A DNA stretch of 6,325 nt, from contig JAKAMR010000114.1 in NCBI GenBank assembly GCA_021812785.1, forward strand, positions 1 to 6,325. Reading direction: 5' to 3'. A model generated the notes under the pieces. It worked only from the letters and a program-made list of their open reading frames with translations. It made no database searches and was not told the origin of the DNA. Both the position numbers and the translations under genes were made by a program. The DNA is from Nitrospirota bacterium. GTDB lineage: Bacteria > Nitrospirota > Thermodesulfovibrionia > Thermodesulfovibrionales > JdFR-88. Positions 1 to 5,823 of this stretch are shown piece after piece. Every line of letters begins with the position of its first letter. Position 1 is the first letter of the stretch.

Positions 1-726
1 CTTTTTAAGTCCCTGCCGGATTGAGGTAATCGAATCGTAGGCCTTCAGATAGACGTCCTCATATTTCACACTTCTCCATAACCGTTCGATAAAAACATTA
101 TCTACCCAACGCCCCCGGCCATCCATGCTAATATCAATGCCACGGGAGAGCAGTATTTTTGTAAAATCATCGGAAGTAAACTGGCTGCCTTGGTCCGTAT
201 TGAATATCTCCGGTGCGCCGAATCGGCAAAGCGCTTCTTCAAGCGCTGCCACGCAAAACGAGCTGTCCAGCGTGTTCGAAAGTTGCCATGCCAGAACCTT
301 CCGGCTTGCCCAATCCATGATCGCCACAAGATAGCAGAACCCTTTTGCCATGGGCAGATAGGTAATATCCGCCGTCCAGACTTGATTGGCTCTGGTGATT
401 TCCATGTCCCTAAGCAGGTACGGATAGATTTTGTGCTGGGGATGCGGCTTGGACAGCCTTGGCTTACGGTACAGGGCCTCTATGCCCATCTTTTTCATGA
501 GAGTGCGGACATGCCCTCTGCCAATATTGTAGCCACGATCCCTGAGTTCGTTCTTGATGTTTCTGCTTCCGTAAAAGGGATATTTCATATGGATTTCATC
601 TATGAGCCTCATAAGCTCCAGATCACGGTCGCTGACAGGAACCGCCTTGTAATATATACTCGCCCTGGACAGCTCCAGTATTTGACACTGCCGAGTCAGC
701 GGTAGTGCATGCTGCCGGTCGATCAT
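1..726 (-). CDS. IS3-family transposase OrfB (DDE integrase catalytic subunit), C-terminus outside window
   Basis: I translated this frame directly from the reverse complement; it is open from 774 to the window edge. Counting from the ATG at 726, 242 residues are visible. The N-terminal part (about 1-95) is the HTH_21-type region, with DEIHMKYPFYGSRNIKNELR. The rve integrase core follows, with the catalytic triad D120 (in VWTADITYLPM), D178 (in FNTDQGSQFTS) and E214 (in DNVFIERLWRSVK). The D-E spacing is 35 residues, and a conserved basic residue, K221, lies seven positions after E. The family usually has about 270-290 residues, so a few dozen C-terminal residues lie beyond position 1. Translation can start at the ATG overlapping the OrfA stop, or by -1 frameshifting from OrfA. 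No internal stop is present. Confidence 0.95.
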   Translation of the reverse strand, partial: MIDRQHALPLTRQCQILELSRASIYYKAVPVSDRDLELMRLIDEIHMKYPFYGSRNIKNELRDRGYNIGRGHVRTLMKKMGIEALYRKPRLSKPHPQHKIYPYLLRDMEITRANQVWTADITYLPMAKGFCYLVAIMDWASRKVLAWQLSNTLDSSFCVAALEEALCRFGAPEIFNTDQGSQFTSDDFTKILLSRGIDISMDGRGRWVDNVFIERLWRSVKYEDVYLKAYDSITSIRQGLKK

Positions 727-1025
727 TTCCTGGCGCTCGGCTCGGCTATGCGCCCGAGCGCGATTGATAAAAAATCATTCTCCATGGTCAATTGCCCGAT
801 CTTAGCATGCAGATCCTTTACATCAGGACCCGCTTCGGTTTTCTTCTCCTTGGAAAAAACTTCCTCTGCACGCTCAAGCAACTGCTTCTTCCATTCCGTA
901 ATCTGGTTGGGATGGACCTGGAAGCGCTCGGCCAATTCCACTAACGTCTGATCTCCCTTGATTGCCGCCAGCGCCACCTTCGCCTTGAACGCCGACCCGT
1001 GATTCCTTCTCGGTCTTTTCGCCAT
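723..1025 (-). CDS. IS3-family transposase OrfA (HTH DNA-binding subunit)
   Basis: This 100-residue protein is the size expected of an IS3-family OrfA, which binds the IS ends. The N-terminus is basic (MAKRPRRNHG). A helix-turn-helix spans roughly residues 27-48 and contains LAERFQVHPNQITEWKK, a very typical OrfA recognition helix. Residues about 50-90 form a charged, leucine-spaced helix suited to dimerisation. The start is supported by AAAGGAG (GGAG at 1034-1037) eight bases upstream of the ATG. The stop codon TGA overlaps the OrfB ATG as ATGA. A slippery T TTT TTA lies in the OrfA frame at codons 84-86, so a fused OrfAB product is also expected. Family assignment is secure. Confidence 0.95.
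   Translation of the reverse strand: MAKRPRRNHGSAFKAKVALAAIKGDQTLVELAERFQVHPNQITEWKKQLLERAEEVFSKEKKTEAGPDVKDLHAKIGQLTMENDFLSIALGRIAEPSARK
768..774 (-). promoter_or_regulatory. Programmed -1 frameshift slippery heptamer between OrfA and OrfB
   Basis: The minus strand reads T TTT TTA in the OrfA frame (GAT TTT TTA TCA), an ideal X XXY YYZ heptamer. The -1 frame has a stop (TGA, 775-777) immediately upstream and stays open downstream through all of OrfB. Slippage here would therefore fuse OrfA residues 1-86 to OrfB, which is the known way IS3 elements make the active OrfAB transposase. The junction would read DFL followed by INRARAHSRAERQEMIDR. I did not confirm a downstream stimulatory hairpin or pseudoknot. 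Confidence 0.7.
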
Positions 1026-1099
1026 TCTCGCTGCTCCTTTCGAGTACCTATTTTAGAGCAGCTTTATCACTTATTTCCCTGTCTAATTTTTCCCGGCCA

Positions 1100-1199
1100 G
1101 CTCTCCGTTCCCCCTACAGAAACAGGTAAGCAGCACCTTCACGCTTCAGGTGATTGGGCCCCGTGACTGGCTTTTTGCCGCCTGCTTCATTTAAAAACG
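1100..1199. other. Short spacer between the insertion sequence and the lipoprotein gene
   Basis: One hundred bases separate the probable IS end from the stop of the lipoprotein gene. I see no convincing gene. On the minus strand a 14-codon frame starting MKQAAKSQ has no support. There is no strong hairpin followed by a T run, so a terminator for the lipoprotein unit is not obvious. The original downstream sequence may have been displaced by the IS. Confidence 0.5.
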
Positions 1200-1784
1200 T
1201 CAGCGGCAATACTTCCTGGCCACGTCCCCGTAAAAGTAATTGTCTCCATAGTCTTTCCATTCAGACTGCACGGAATAATATTTTGGCCAGATATTTTGCC
1301 ATCTGCCCTGGTGCGTCTGGCAGTTGACCTGGAAATCGTACAGCGTATAACTGCCGTCCGGTTCATCAAACCTCACGCGATAAGAAATAATGCCGCTGGA
1401 CGGCGAACTGACGGAATCCGCATTGAAATAACAATTTGAGCCATCGGTGGCAGAGCCCAAATGCTGCCAGCCTGATGCCCGAAGGGACTTAAGGACACCT
1501 TTCAGATTCGGGTCAAGGGAGGCTGCCTTTGAAAAGTCGGCATCCGCCTTTTCCTTGTCCCCGCCTTTCAAATAGGCCAGTCCACGGCCGATATACGCTT
1601 CTGAATTATCGGGGTCAAACTCTATTGCCTTTGTGAAATCGTTAACGCCTTTCCCATAATTATCAGTCACCAGGTCGACTTTACCCCGGTCGTTATATGC
1701 CTTGGCTACATCCGGCAGAGGGTGCACCGTAGAACAGCCAAAAAACAGGATCGAAAGCGCTATCGCGGGCATGATCTTTTTCAT
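1200..1784 (-). CDS. Small TPR lipoprotein with surface-adhesin-E-like C-terminal domain
   Basis: The protein has about 194 residues, probably anchored to the envelope. A short basic N-terminus and hydrophobic stretch lead to ALSILFFGCS, a lipobox-like site with the lipidated Cys at residue 17 (19 if the upstream ATG is used). Two tetratricopeptide repeats follow (about residues 27-60 and 61-94), with AYNDRGKVDL, DFTKAIEFDP, AYIGRGLAYL and DFSKAASLDP. The remainder starts at SGWQHLGS, contains NCYFNADSVS, SYRVRF and DFQVNC, and ends ARKYC. It resembles the surface-adhesin protein E fold, which includes a conserved pair of cysteines; that match is by eye only. I chose the ATG at 1784 because GGAG at 1793-1796 lies eight bases upstream; the ATG at 1790 is only two bases from it. 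It is the last gene of the apparent three-gene unit, 18 bp after the peptidase stop. Confidence 0.85.
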   Translation of the reverse strand: MKKIMPAIALSILFFGCSTVHPLPDVAKAYNDRGKVDLVTDNYGKGVNDFTKAIEFDPDNSEAYIGRGLAYLKGGDKEKADADFSKAASLDPNLKGVLKSLRASGWQHLGSATDGSNCYFNADSVSSPSSGIISYRVRFDEPDGSYTLYDFQVNCQTHQGRWQNIWPKYYSVQSEWKDYGDNYFYGDVARKYCR

Positions 1785-1802
1785 TTCCATCTCTCCCCGG
1801 GA

Positions 1803-2747
1803 TCAGTCGTGATACCAGTACTGGATCCCTTTTTTATTGAAATAATTCCTGATGTGCTTTGCATCTACCACGTATCCGCCGGCCTGGGAAATGGCGTCCC
1901 CCCGCCTGTCCCCTACCGATCCGGGGCGGACCATCGCCACGTGCCCGGGCGCTCCGCTTACAGCATTCCGCCATATTGCAATTGCCGGATGTCCCCCGTC
2001 CGCCATTTCCTGGGCCATCCGGGCATCCACCCTGCTCCATCCATTATTTTTTCCATGCGCCCTAAGCCAGTCAACCAGGTCATTGGCGCGCTCCTCGCGG
2101 CACCTGTTGCCACTGACGCACTCTTCACGCGCGACAATAAACTTTCCGTCCGGCCCAACTGCGGAGGCGCCATTCGGGTCGCCTTTTATGACCCAGTGCG
2201 GTATCTCCGCGCCCATCGCCCTCGTAACGTCCCAGACATAGATATTGCAATATGTGGCTTTACCGCTGGCATAGCGCTCCGATTCCTGGACCTTGAATTG
2301 CCTGATCACTTTGAAATAGTTATACGCGCTGCGGTGGGACTGATCGTTCGTGTCCGGCGCGTTCAAAGGTTCCCATCGCTTCTCTTTGCTGTTGAGCGCC
2401 ATGAGGAACTCCTCTTTTTTGTTGAAGGCCCGGACCGCGTCCAAATAACCGGAATATTCGGCTTTAAGACCGCCAAGCCATTTGCCGCAAAACGCCACCT
2501 GGGCCGCGTTATCCAGATCGACATGCCCGCATTGTGCGTTCTGTTTTTTTATCTCGCTTTCAAGTGCGCCGCCTCTGGCAAGCAGTGCGCTTCGCTCGGC
2601 GATAAGGCCGGAGCGCCCGGGTTCCGGGATGTTTTGCGAGACGGCGGCAGGCTCAAGGAACCCCGCACGCGCCGGACAGGGGTAAATGACAAGGGCAGCC
2701 GCCGTCATCATAAGCCATGCCGCAATGAACGATCCCGTAATTCTCAC
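1803..2747 (-). CDS. Exported papain-fold-like (CHAP/NlpC-P60 type) putative peptidase or amidase
   Basis: The protein has 314 residues and a Sec signal peptide (about 1-28, ending PARAG). Residues 40-160 form a charged helical region with Cys73 and Cys87. The likely catalytic domain begins at TYCNIYVWDVTRAMG: Cys167 is followed by an Asn and an aromatic helix, as in CHAP and NlpC/P60 cysteine peptidases. A second motif, APGHVAMVRPG, supplies His269, and ISQAGG (Q288) could give the third polar residue. Cys210 and Cys216 are close enough for a disulfide. By analogy it would cut peptidoglycan peptides or amides in the periplasm, but substrate and activity are inferred. The start is GTG with GGGGG eight bases upstream. 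It lies 33 bp after the TPR gene and 18 bp before the lipoprotein gene, so co-transcription is likely. I do not recognise a named family. Confidence 0.8.
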   Translation of the reverse strand: MRITGSFIAAWLMMTAAALVIYPCPARAGFLEPAAVSQNIPEPGRSGLIAERSALLARGGALESEIKKQNAQCGHVDLDNAAQVAFCGKWLGGLKAEYSGYLDAVRAFNKKEEFLMALNSKEKRWEPLNAPDTNDQSHRSAYNYFKVIRQFKVQESERYASGKATYCNIYVWDVTRAMGAEIPHWVIKGDPNGASAVGPDGKFIVAREECVSGNRCREERANDLVDWLRAHGKNNGWSRVDARMAQEMADGGHPAIAIWRNAVSGAPGHVAMVRPGSVGDRRGDAISQAGGYVVDAKHIRNYFNKKGIQYWYHD

Positions 2748-2780
2748 GTGCGTTTCCCCCTGGGCGGTCTCAATTTCGCG

Positions 2781-4025
2781 CTAGGGCTTGAACCCGAGGT
2801 CCGCATATCTTTTTTCCTTCTTGATCTCATTCACCCTCTGCTCGCTTTTAAGCACTGTCAGCCTGTTGCGCTGCTCTGCCAGAAGGACTTCGAGCGTCCC
2901 CTTGTCCCCCTGCCCTTTGTCTACCTCGCTCCACAACTGCTGAACCGCATCATAGGTTTTTTTATAGTCCTTATCGAGCTTTTCTCCGTCACTTTGCAGT
3001 TGGCGCAATTGGGGGTCTTTTTTGAACTGTTCAGGGATTTGCAACGGGATGCCGTTGTCCGTCTCACGCGGGGCATATACTGCCGCCTCCTCCTGGTGGC
3101 CGGATGTGTAACTGCAGCCCCTGCTGTCATCGAAGCAGACCATTGCCGTCCCCTTTGCCGCCTCATCCGACTCCGCATTTGCCGCGTTTTCACCCTGCTG
3201 CTTCGCGGCCATGAGCTCCTGCATGGCTTCCGTTCTGCTGCTGCTGGCCAGTAAATCAGCCAGATTGTCCGTGTTGGTCTTGTTCGAGGGGGCCAGGCGG
3301 ACGGCTTCCCGATAGGCCGCCTCGGCGGCCAAAAAACGCCCCTGGTTGTCCAGCGCGACGCCAAGGTTGTTCCAGGCGTCAGCATCGCCAGGGTTGACGA
3401 GCAGGTATTTTCTTAATATGAACTCCGCCTTTGCATACTGGCCCTTGTTTATGGAGTCATAGGCCTGTTTGAACATTGCCGACAATTCGGTTTGTTTCCC
3501 GTAATTTACCGCGTCAATGAGGTTCGTCCGCGCGCGGGAATAGTCCGGGTTCAGCTTCAAAGCCGCACCGTACCAGTCCTCGGCCTCTTCTCTTTGCCCC
3601 TCGCTGTAAAGTATGACCCCGATGTTGTTGTACGCCGCGGCCGACGGGCGCAGGCTGATTGACGTTTTATATTGCCCTATAGCCTCATCATTGCGCCCCT
3701 CCTGCTCAAGAACATATGCAAGGTCAAACCGGTAACCCCACCATTTGGGGTCGTACTGGATGGCGAGGCGAAACTCTTTTTCCGCGGCCGCCCAGTTGCC
3801 GGCGTCCATATACTGTTTGCCCCATTTATAATGCTGCTCTTCGATCTCCTCGGGAGAAGGCCCCCTGGGCGCACTGTAGTGGGGCCGGTAACTGTCGTGG
3901 CTATATTGCTGAGGATCTTGAAAACAGGCGTCACCCACTTCACTGTTCACGCAGAAAGACATGCCCTGTTTCGCCAGGGAAACAGCGGCAAAAAATAAAA
4001 ACAGGAACAAAACGGTGCGTTTCAT
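2781..4025 (-). CDS. Exported TPR protein with C-terminal coiled coil
   Basis: The protein has 414 residues. A signal peptide covers about 1-18 (MKRTVLFLFL...SLA). After a Cys-containing linker (C25, C34) and a Pro/Tyr-rich segment come five tetratricopeptide repeats: about 61-94, 95-128, 129-162, 182-214 and 215-248. Typical blocks are AAEKEFRLAIQYDP, AYNNIGVILY, AEDWYGAALKLNP and AWNNLGVALDNQGR. Residues 265-330 are polar and low in predicted structure, with C297 and C304 possibly paired. Residues 338-408 are rich in Glu, Lys, Gln and Leu and probably form a coiled coil. TPRs bind partner proteins, so a scaffold role in the periplasm is the simplest inference; no enzyme motif is seen. AAAGGAG lies eight bases before the ATG. 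It is the first gene of the probable three-gene unit. Confidence 0.9.
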   Translation of the reverse strand: MKRTVLFLFLFFAAVSLAKQGMSFCVNSEVGDACFQDPQQYSHDSYRPHYSAPRGPSPEEIEEQHYKWGKQYMDAGNWAAAEKEFRLAIQYDPKWWGYRFDLAYVLEQEGRNDEAIGQYKTSISLRPSAAAYNNIGVILYSEGQREEAEDWYGAALKLNPDYSRARTNLIDAVNYGKQTELSAMFKQAYDSINKGQYAKAEFILRKYLLVNPGDADAWNNLGVALDNQGRFLAAEAAYREAVRLAPSNKTNTDNLADLLASSSRTEAMQELMAAKQQGENAANAESDEAAKGTAMVCFDDSRGCSYTSGHQEEAAVYAPRETDNGIPLQIPEQFKKDPQLRQLQSDGEKLDKDYKKTYDAVQQLWSEVDKGQGDKGTLEVLLAEQRNRLTVLKSEQRVNEIKKEKRYADLGFKP

Positions 4026-4082
4026 TATTTTCTCTCCTTTGAGGAAGACGTCTGGACCCTCCCCCCTCTTTTAAAGCCGTTG

Positions 4083-4113
4083 ATACTATGCATATTGTAA
4101 AAAGAATTTTCAA
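4083..4113 (-). promoter_or_regulatory. Candidate sigma70-like promoter for the TPR-peptidase-lipoprotein unit
   Basis: On the minus strand TTGAAA (4108-4113) could be a -35 element. Possible -10 elements are CATAGT (4085-4090, 17-bp spacer) or TAGTAT (4083-4088, 19-bp spacer). This would leave a leader of roughly 50 bases before the ATG at 4025. Neither -10 is a full consensus match. The CTTGAAAATT block here recurs upstream of the PilZ gene. Confidence 0.35.
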
Positions 4114-4173
4114 GCGGCATGACAGTGTTGTGAGGCGAGGAAGGCAGGAATGAAGGAAAAAACCCAACCGGCA

Positions 4174-4200
4174 GCCCGCTCCCTTGCAGGGGCGGCTTTT
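4174..4200. terminator. GC-rich hairpin with TTTT tail between the cytochrome and TPR genes
   Basis: CCGC (4176-4179) and CCCT (4181-4184) pair with AGGG (4188-4191) and GCGG (4192-4195) around a three-base loop, with one bulged base. The T tail follows directly on the plus strand (TTTTAATTATT). On the minus strand a T6 tract occurs only 13 bases after the stem. It fits an intrinsic terminator best on the plus strand, yet no plus-strand gene precedes it. It may be bidirectional, ending leftward transcription after the cytochrome gene. Confidence 0.45.
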
Positions 4201-4206
4201 AATTAT

Positions 4207-4545
4207 TCATTTCTGTACGCTGTATTTTTTCCCTGCACGGGGCAAGACACAAAAAAGGATGACAGCCATGGACAAGGCTGCCCCGGAAGGCAAACCGCCC
4301 CGGTCTGCCGGAAAACCAATTGTGCTCAGGGTTGCCGCGGACCGGTGATAAAAAAGCCTCTTATGGGCAGCGCTTAATAAAGAGCTTTTCTGCATGGTCT
4401 CCCCCCCGCCATGGCAGTTCATGCACGTCTTTCCGGTAGCCCGGGCATATTCCGGATTGGCGCTTGAGGGACGCGGGAAAACGGCGGCCCAGAGAAAACA
4501 GAAAAAAAGACCCGTCAGAAAAACAAAAAACCTGCCCCTTTTCAT
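4207..4545 (-). CDS. Small exported c-type cytochrome-like protein (3' half uncertain)
   Basis: The frame encodes 112 residues. Residues 1-29 are a clear signal peptide (MKRGRFFVFL...PSSA). Immediately after comes NPEYARATGKTCMNCHGGG, where C41, C44 and H45 form a CxxCH haem-binding site. An Asn-Pro-x-Tyr-Ala segment before the haem motif is common in small periplasmic c-type cytochromes, so a monohaem electron carrier is likely. After about residue 50 the protein no longer resembles a cytochrome, and it gains a hydrophobic patch near 89-101. A G7 run (4401-4407) follows the haem motif, and a terminator-like hairpin lies at 4350-4389, inside the frame. With one extra G the protein would end CHGGGGDHAEKLFIKRCP at a TAA (4361-4363), giving 61 residues. 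I therefore trust the first 50 residues more than the rest. No clear Shine-Dalgarno precedes the ATG. Confidence 0.6.
   Translation of the reverse strand: MKRGRFFVFLTGLFFCFLWAAVFPRPSSANPEYARATGKTCMNCHGGGETMQKSSLLSAAHKRLFYHRSAATLSTIGFPADRGGLPSGAALSMAVILFCVLPRAGKKYSVQK
4350..4389 (-). terminator. Terminator-like hairpin inside the cytochrome reading frame
   Basis: On the minus strand AAAAGCTCTTTAT (4377-4389) pairs with ATAAGAGGCTTTT (ending near 4352), allowing a bulge, and the 3' arm ends in six Ts (4350-4355). The loop contains GCGCTGCCC. The stem is AT-rich, so its strength is modest, and it could also work on the plus strand. If functional, it would end transcription before the annotated stop at 4207, suggesting the real cytochrome gene is shorter. 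Confidence 0.4.
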
Positions 4546-4572
4546 ACGGATTATTATAACGGAATTTCACTT
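4546..4572 (-). promoter_or_regulatory. Perfect -10-like TATAAT just upstream of the cytochrome start
   Basis: The minus strand reads CCGTTATAATAATCCGT directly before the ATG at 4545. TATAAT matches the sigma70 -10 consensus exactly, but no good -35 hexamer sits 16-18 bases upstream. If used, the transcript would be leaderless or nearly so, consistent with the missing Shine-Dalgarno. It could be a chance AT-rich match. Confidence 0.25.
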
Positions 4573-4644
4573 AAACGGACTTCGGGAACCAAAAAAAGGG
4601 CGCATGGCAATCGTTTCGGCGAGAGGAGGCAAAACGGGCGCGCT

Positions 4645-5505
4645 TTAAATAAAACGGTCTTGCCCGGAGGCCGCCTTGGTTGTTCTTGTTCTTTGATATT
4701 TTTTTAAAAGGATGTTCAGGATGTTCGGCGCCTCCTTTTCGAACCTCTCTTTCGGCACCGAGAAGGAGGTGTTGCCGCCCGCGCTGGTCCTTACAGTGAA
4801 ACGGATCCCCTCGCGGACAGAGGCGATCGACATGAATACGGAGGCCTCCATCACCGCCGGGTGGCGCTCAATCTCCCTTGGGTCCCTGTAAGAGACGGGA
4901 CTCAGGGTGTCTGCGTCCACCAACACAAGATCGGGGCTGAATGTCTCGGCATTGTCCAGCTTCGCGGTCTGCAAAACCGCGTACTGTTCTGCGATAAAGG
5001 CCGGTCTTTTACCGGCCGCGGAAATGAAAAGTATCTTTTTGTCCTCAGGGGGCGGTACGTCATTCCAGACCGATTCAAGGATAAGCAGGTTCAGGGCGTT
5101 GTCCCCGCGCGTTTCCATTTCCCATTTTTCATATCCGCGCAGCTCCCTTTCCAGCTCCAGGATATACCGGGAGAGCTTCCTTTGTTCGTAATCCTCACGG
5201 AACTGTACGCCGCAACTGTCTTTACCCACATAGACAACGCTTCCTGTAAGCCAGCAGATCTCCTGGCTTGGAAGAAGGACGGCAAATTCCAGGACCATTC
5301 CGGTTGAGACCACAGTCCGGGCGTCAGGCACGGTCAGGCCCAGACCCCCTATGCTTATGTCTTTCAGCCCGATCTTTTTGGCGCTCGCGCCGAGACCTTC
5401 GTGCCTGACGGCGAATTTCAATTTCGGGTTTTTGACGGACAGCCGGACGTACTTTCTTTTTTCTCTTTTACGGGAAGATTCCGGCTCCTGCCTTGGCGCA
5501 ACCAT
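4645..5505 (-). CDS. PilZ-domain c-di-GMP-binding protein with unassigned C-terminal region
   Basis: The protein has 286 residues and no signal peptide or membrane segment, so it is cytoplasmic. The PilZ domain covers about residues 15-118. Its two ligand motifs are present: RxxxR as R17-K-Y-V-R21, and DxSxxG as D49-I-S-I-G-G54 (in GLKDISIGGLGLTV). The end of the barrel carries SVVYVGKDSCGVQF. c-di-GMP binding is therefore expected from known PilZ proteins. A charged helix (about 106-128) leads to a second region of about 155-270 with alternating strands and helices (KKILFISAAG, PDLVLVDADTL). It looks somewhat like a degenerate receiver or Rossmann-like fold, but I cannot name it. The start is ATG with AAGG about ten bases upstream. 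It is the first gene leftward from a divergent region, 99 bp before the cytochrome gene. Confidence 0.88.
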   Translation of the reverse strand: MVAPRQEPESSRKREKRKYVRLSVKNPKLKFAVRHEGLGASAKKIGLKDISIGGLGLTVPDARTVVSTGMVLEFAVLLPSQEICWLTGSVVYVGKDSCGVQFREDYEQRKLSRYILELERELRGYEKWEMETRGDNALNLLILESVWNDVPPPEDKKILFISAAGKRPAFIAEQYAVLQTAKLDNAETFSPDLVLVDADTLSPVSYRDPREIERHPAVMEASVFMSIASVREGIRFTVRTSAGGNTSFSVPKERFEKEAPNILNILLKKYQRTRTTKAASGQDRFI

Positions 5506-5572
5506 CCGAGACCGCCTTTTCCGCTTTTTTAAAGCCTTCTATATATCAACGCAATTTTCAAGCCACCAGAAA

Positions 5573-5603
5573 TCTTATTTAAAAAACAGAAAGAATTTCA
5601 AGT
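5573..5603 (-). promoter_or_regulatory. Candidate promoter for the PilZ gene
   Basis: On the minus strand TTGAAA (5596-5601) is followed after about 18 bases by TAAGAT, a four-of-six match to the -10 consensus. A second TTGAAA lies nearer the gene (5556-5561, within CTTGAAAATT) but has no good -10 at the right distance. The predicted leader would be about 65 bases. This is a pattern match only. Confidence 0.3.
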
Positions 5604-5823
5604 ATGGAGCAGACTGGAAATCAAGCTCTTGTTTAACCTCCCGTTTTTTAAGGGGAAAAGGCCCAGGACAAACATGTCGCAAGCGGCATAGGACCCGGCC
5701 CGGGACCGCATACTGAAGCTGCGTTCCGTGCCGCAGGCAACAACCTTCCAATATTTTTTTGCAAGCCGGGCGGAGCGTAATAATCAAGCCTGCCATTCAG
5801 GTGGGAAAGAAAAAATTTTCCAG

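Larger units (their letters stand above)
1..1099 (-). mobile_element. IS3-family insertion sequence, partial (runs off left edge)
   Basis: The element holds a complete OrfA and most of OrfB of an IS3-type transposase on the minus strand, in the usual order. The left edge of the window cuts it inside OrfB, so only the OrfA-side end is present. That end is not certain. I place it near 1099 because on the minus strand the sequence beginning TGGCCGGGAAAAATTAGACA starts with the TG expected of IS3-family termini and lies 74 bp upstream of the OrfA start, a typical distance. The other terminal repeat and the target duplication cannot be seen. The reading frames are intact, so the element looks recent or still active as far as it is visible. 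I did not assign an IS3 subgroup. Confidence 0.85.

Noticed and set aside
190..705. Plus-strand open frame (171 codons) opposite OrfB.
   Set aside because: The opposite strand encodes the conserved DDE transposase core, so this is a shadow.
1803..2747. The peptidase as a secreted effector toxin with the following lipoprotein as its immunity protein.
   Set aside because: The peptidase has a Sec signal peptide, the neighbouring genes are TPR proteins, and no secretion-system genes or effector tags are seen.
1722..3254. Long plus-strand open frame (510 codons) across the peptidase and TPR genes.
   Set aside because: It is antisense to two genes with signal peptides, domain motifs and good ribosome-binding sites. 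Its product is rich in Arg, Pro and Cys with no domain, as expected of a shadow frame in fairly GC-rich DNA.
4394..4648. Plus-strand frame of 84 codons opposite the cytochrome gene start.
   Set aside because: It is antisense to the signal peptide and CxxCH motif and has a basic, low-information product.
5710..5735. Sigma54-like GGCAC element on the minus strand.
   Set aside because: The GGCAC is present but the downstream TTGC block at the required spacing is absent (GCAGC instead).
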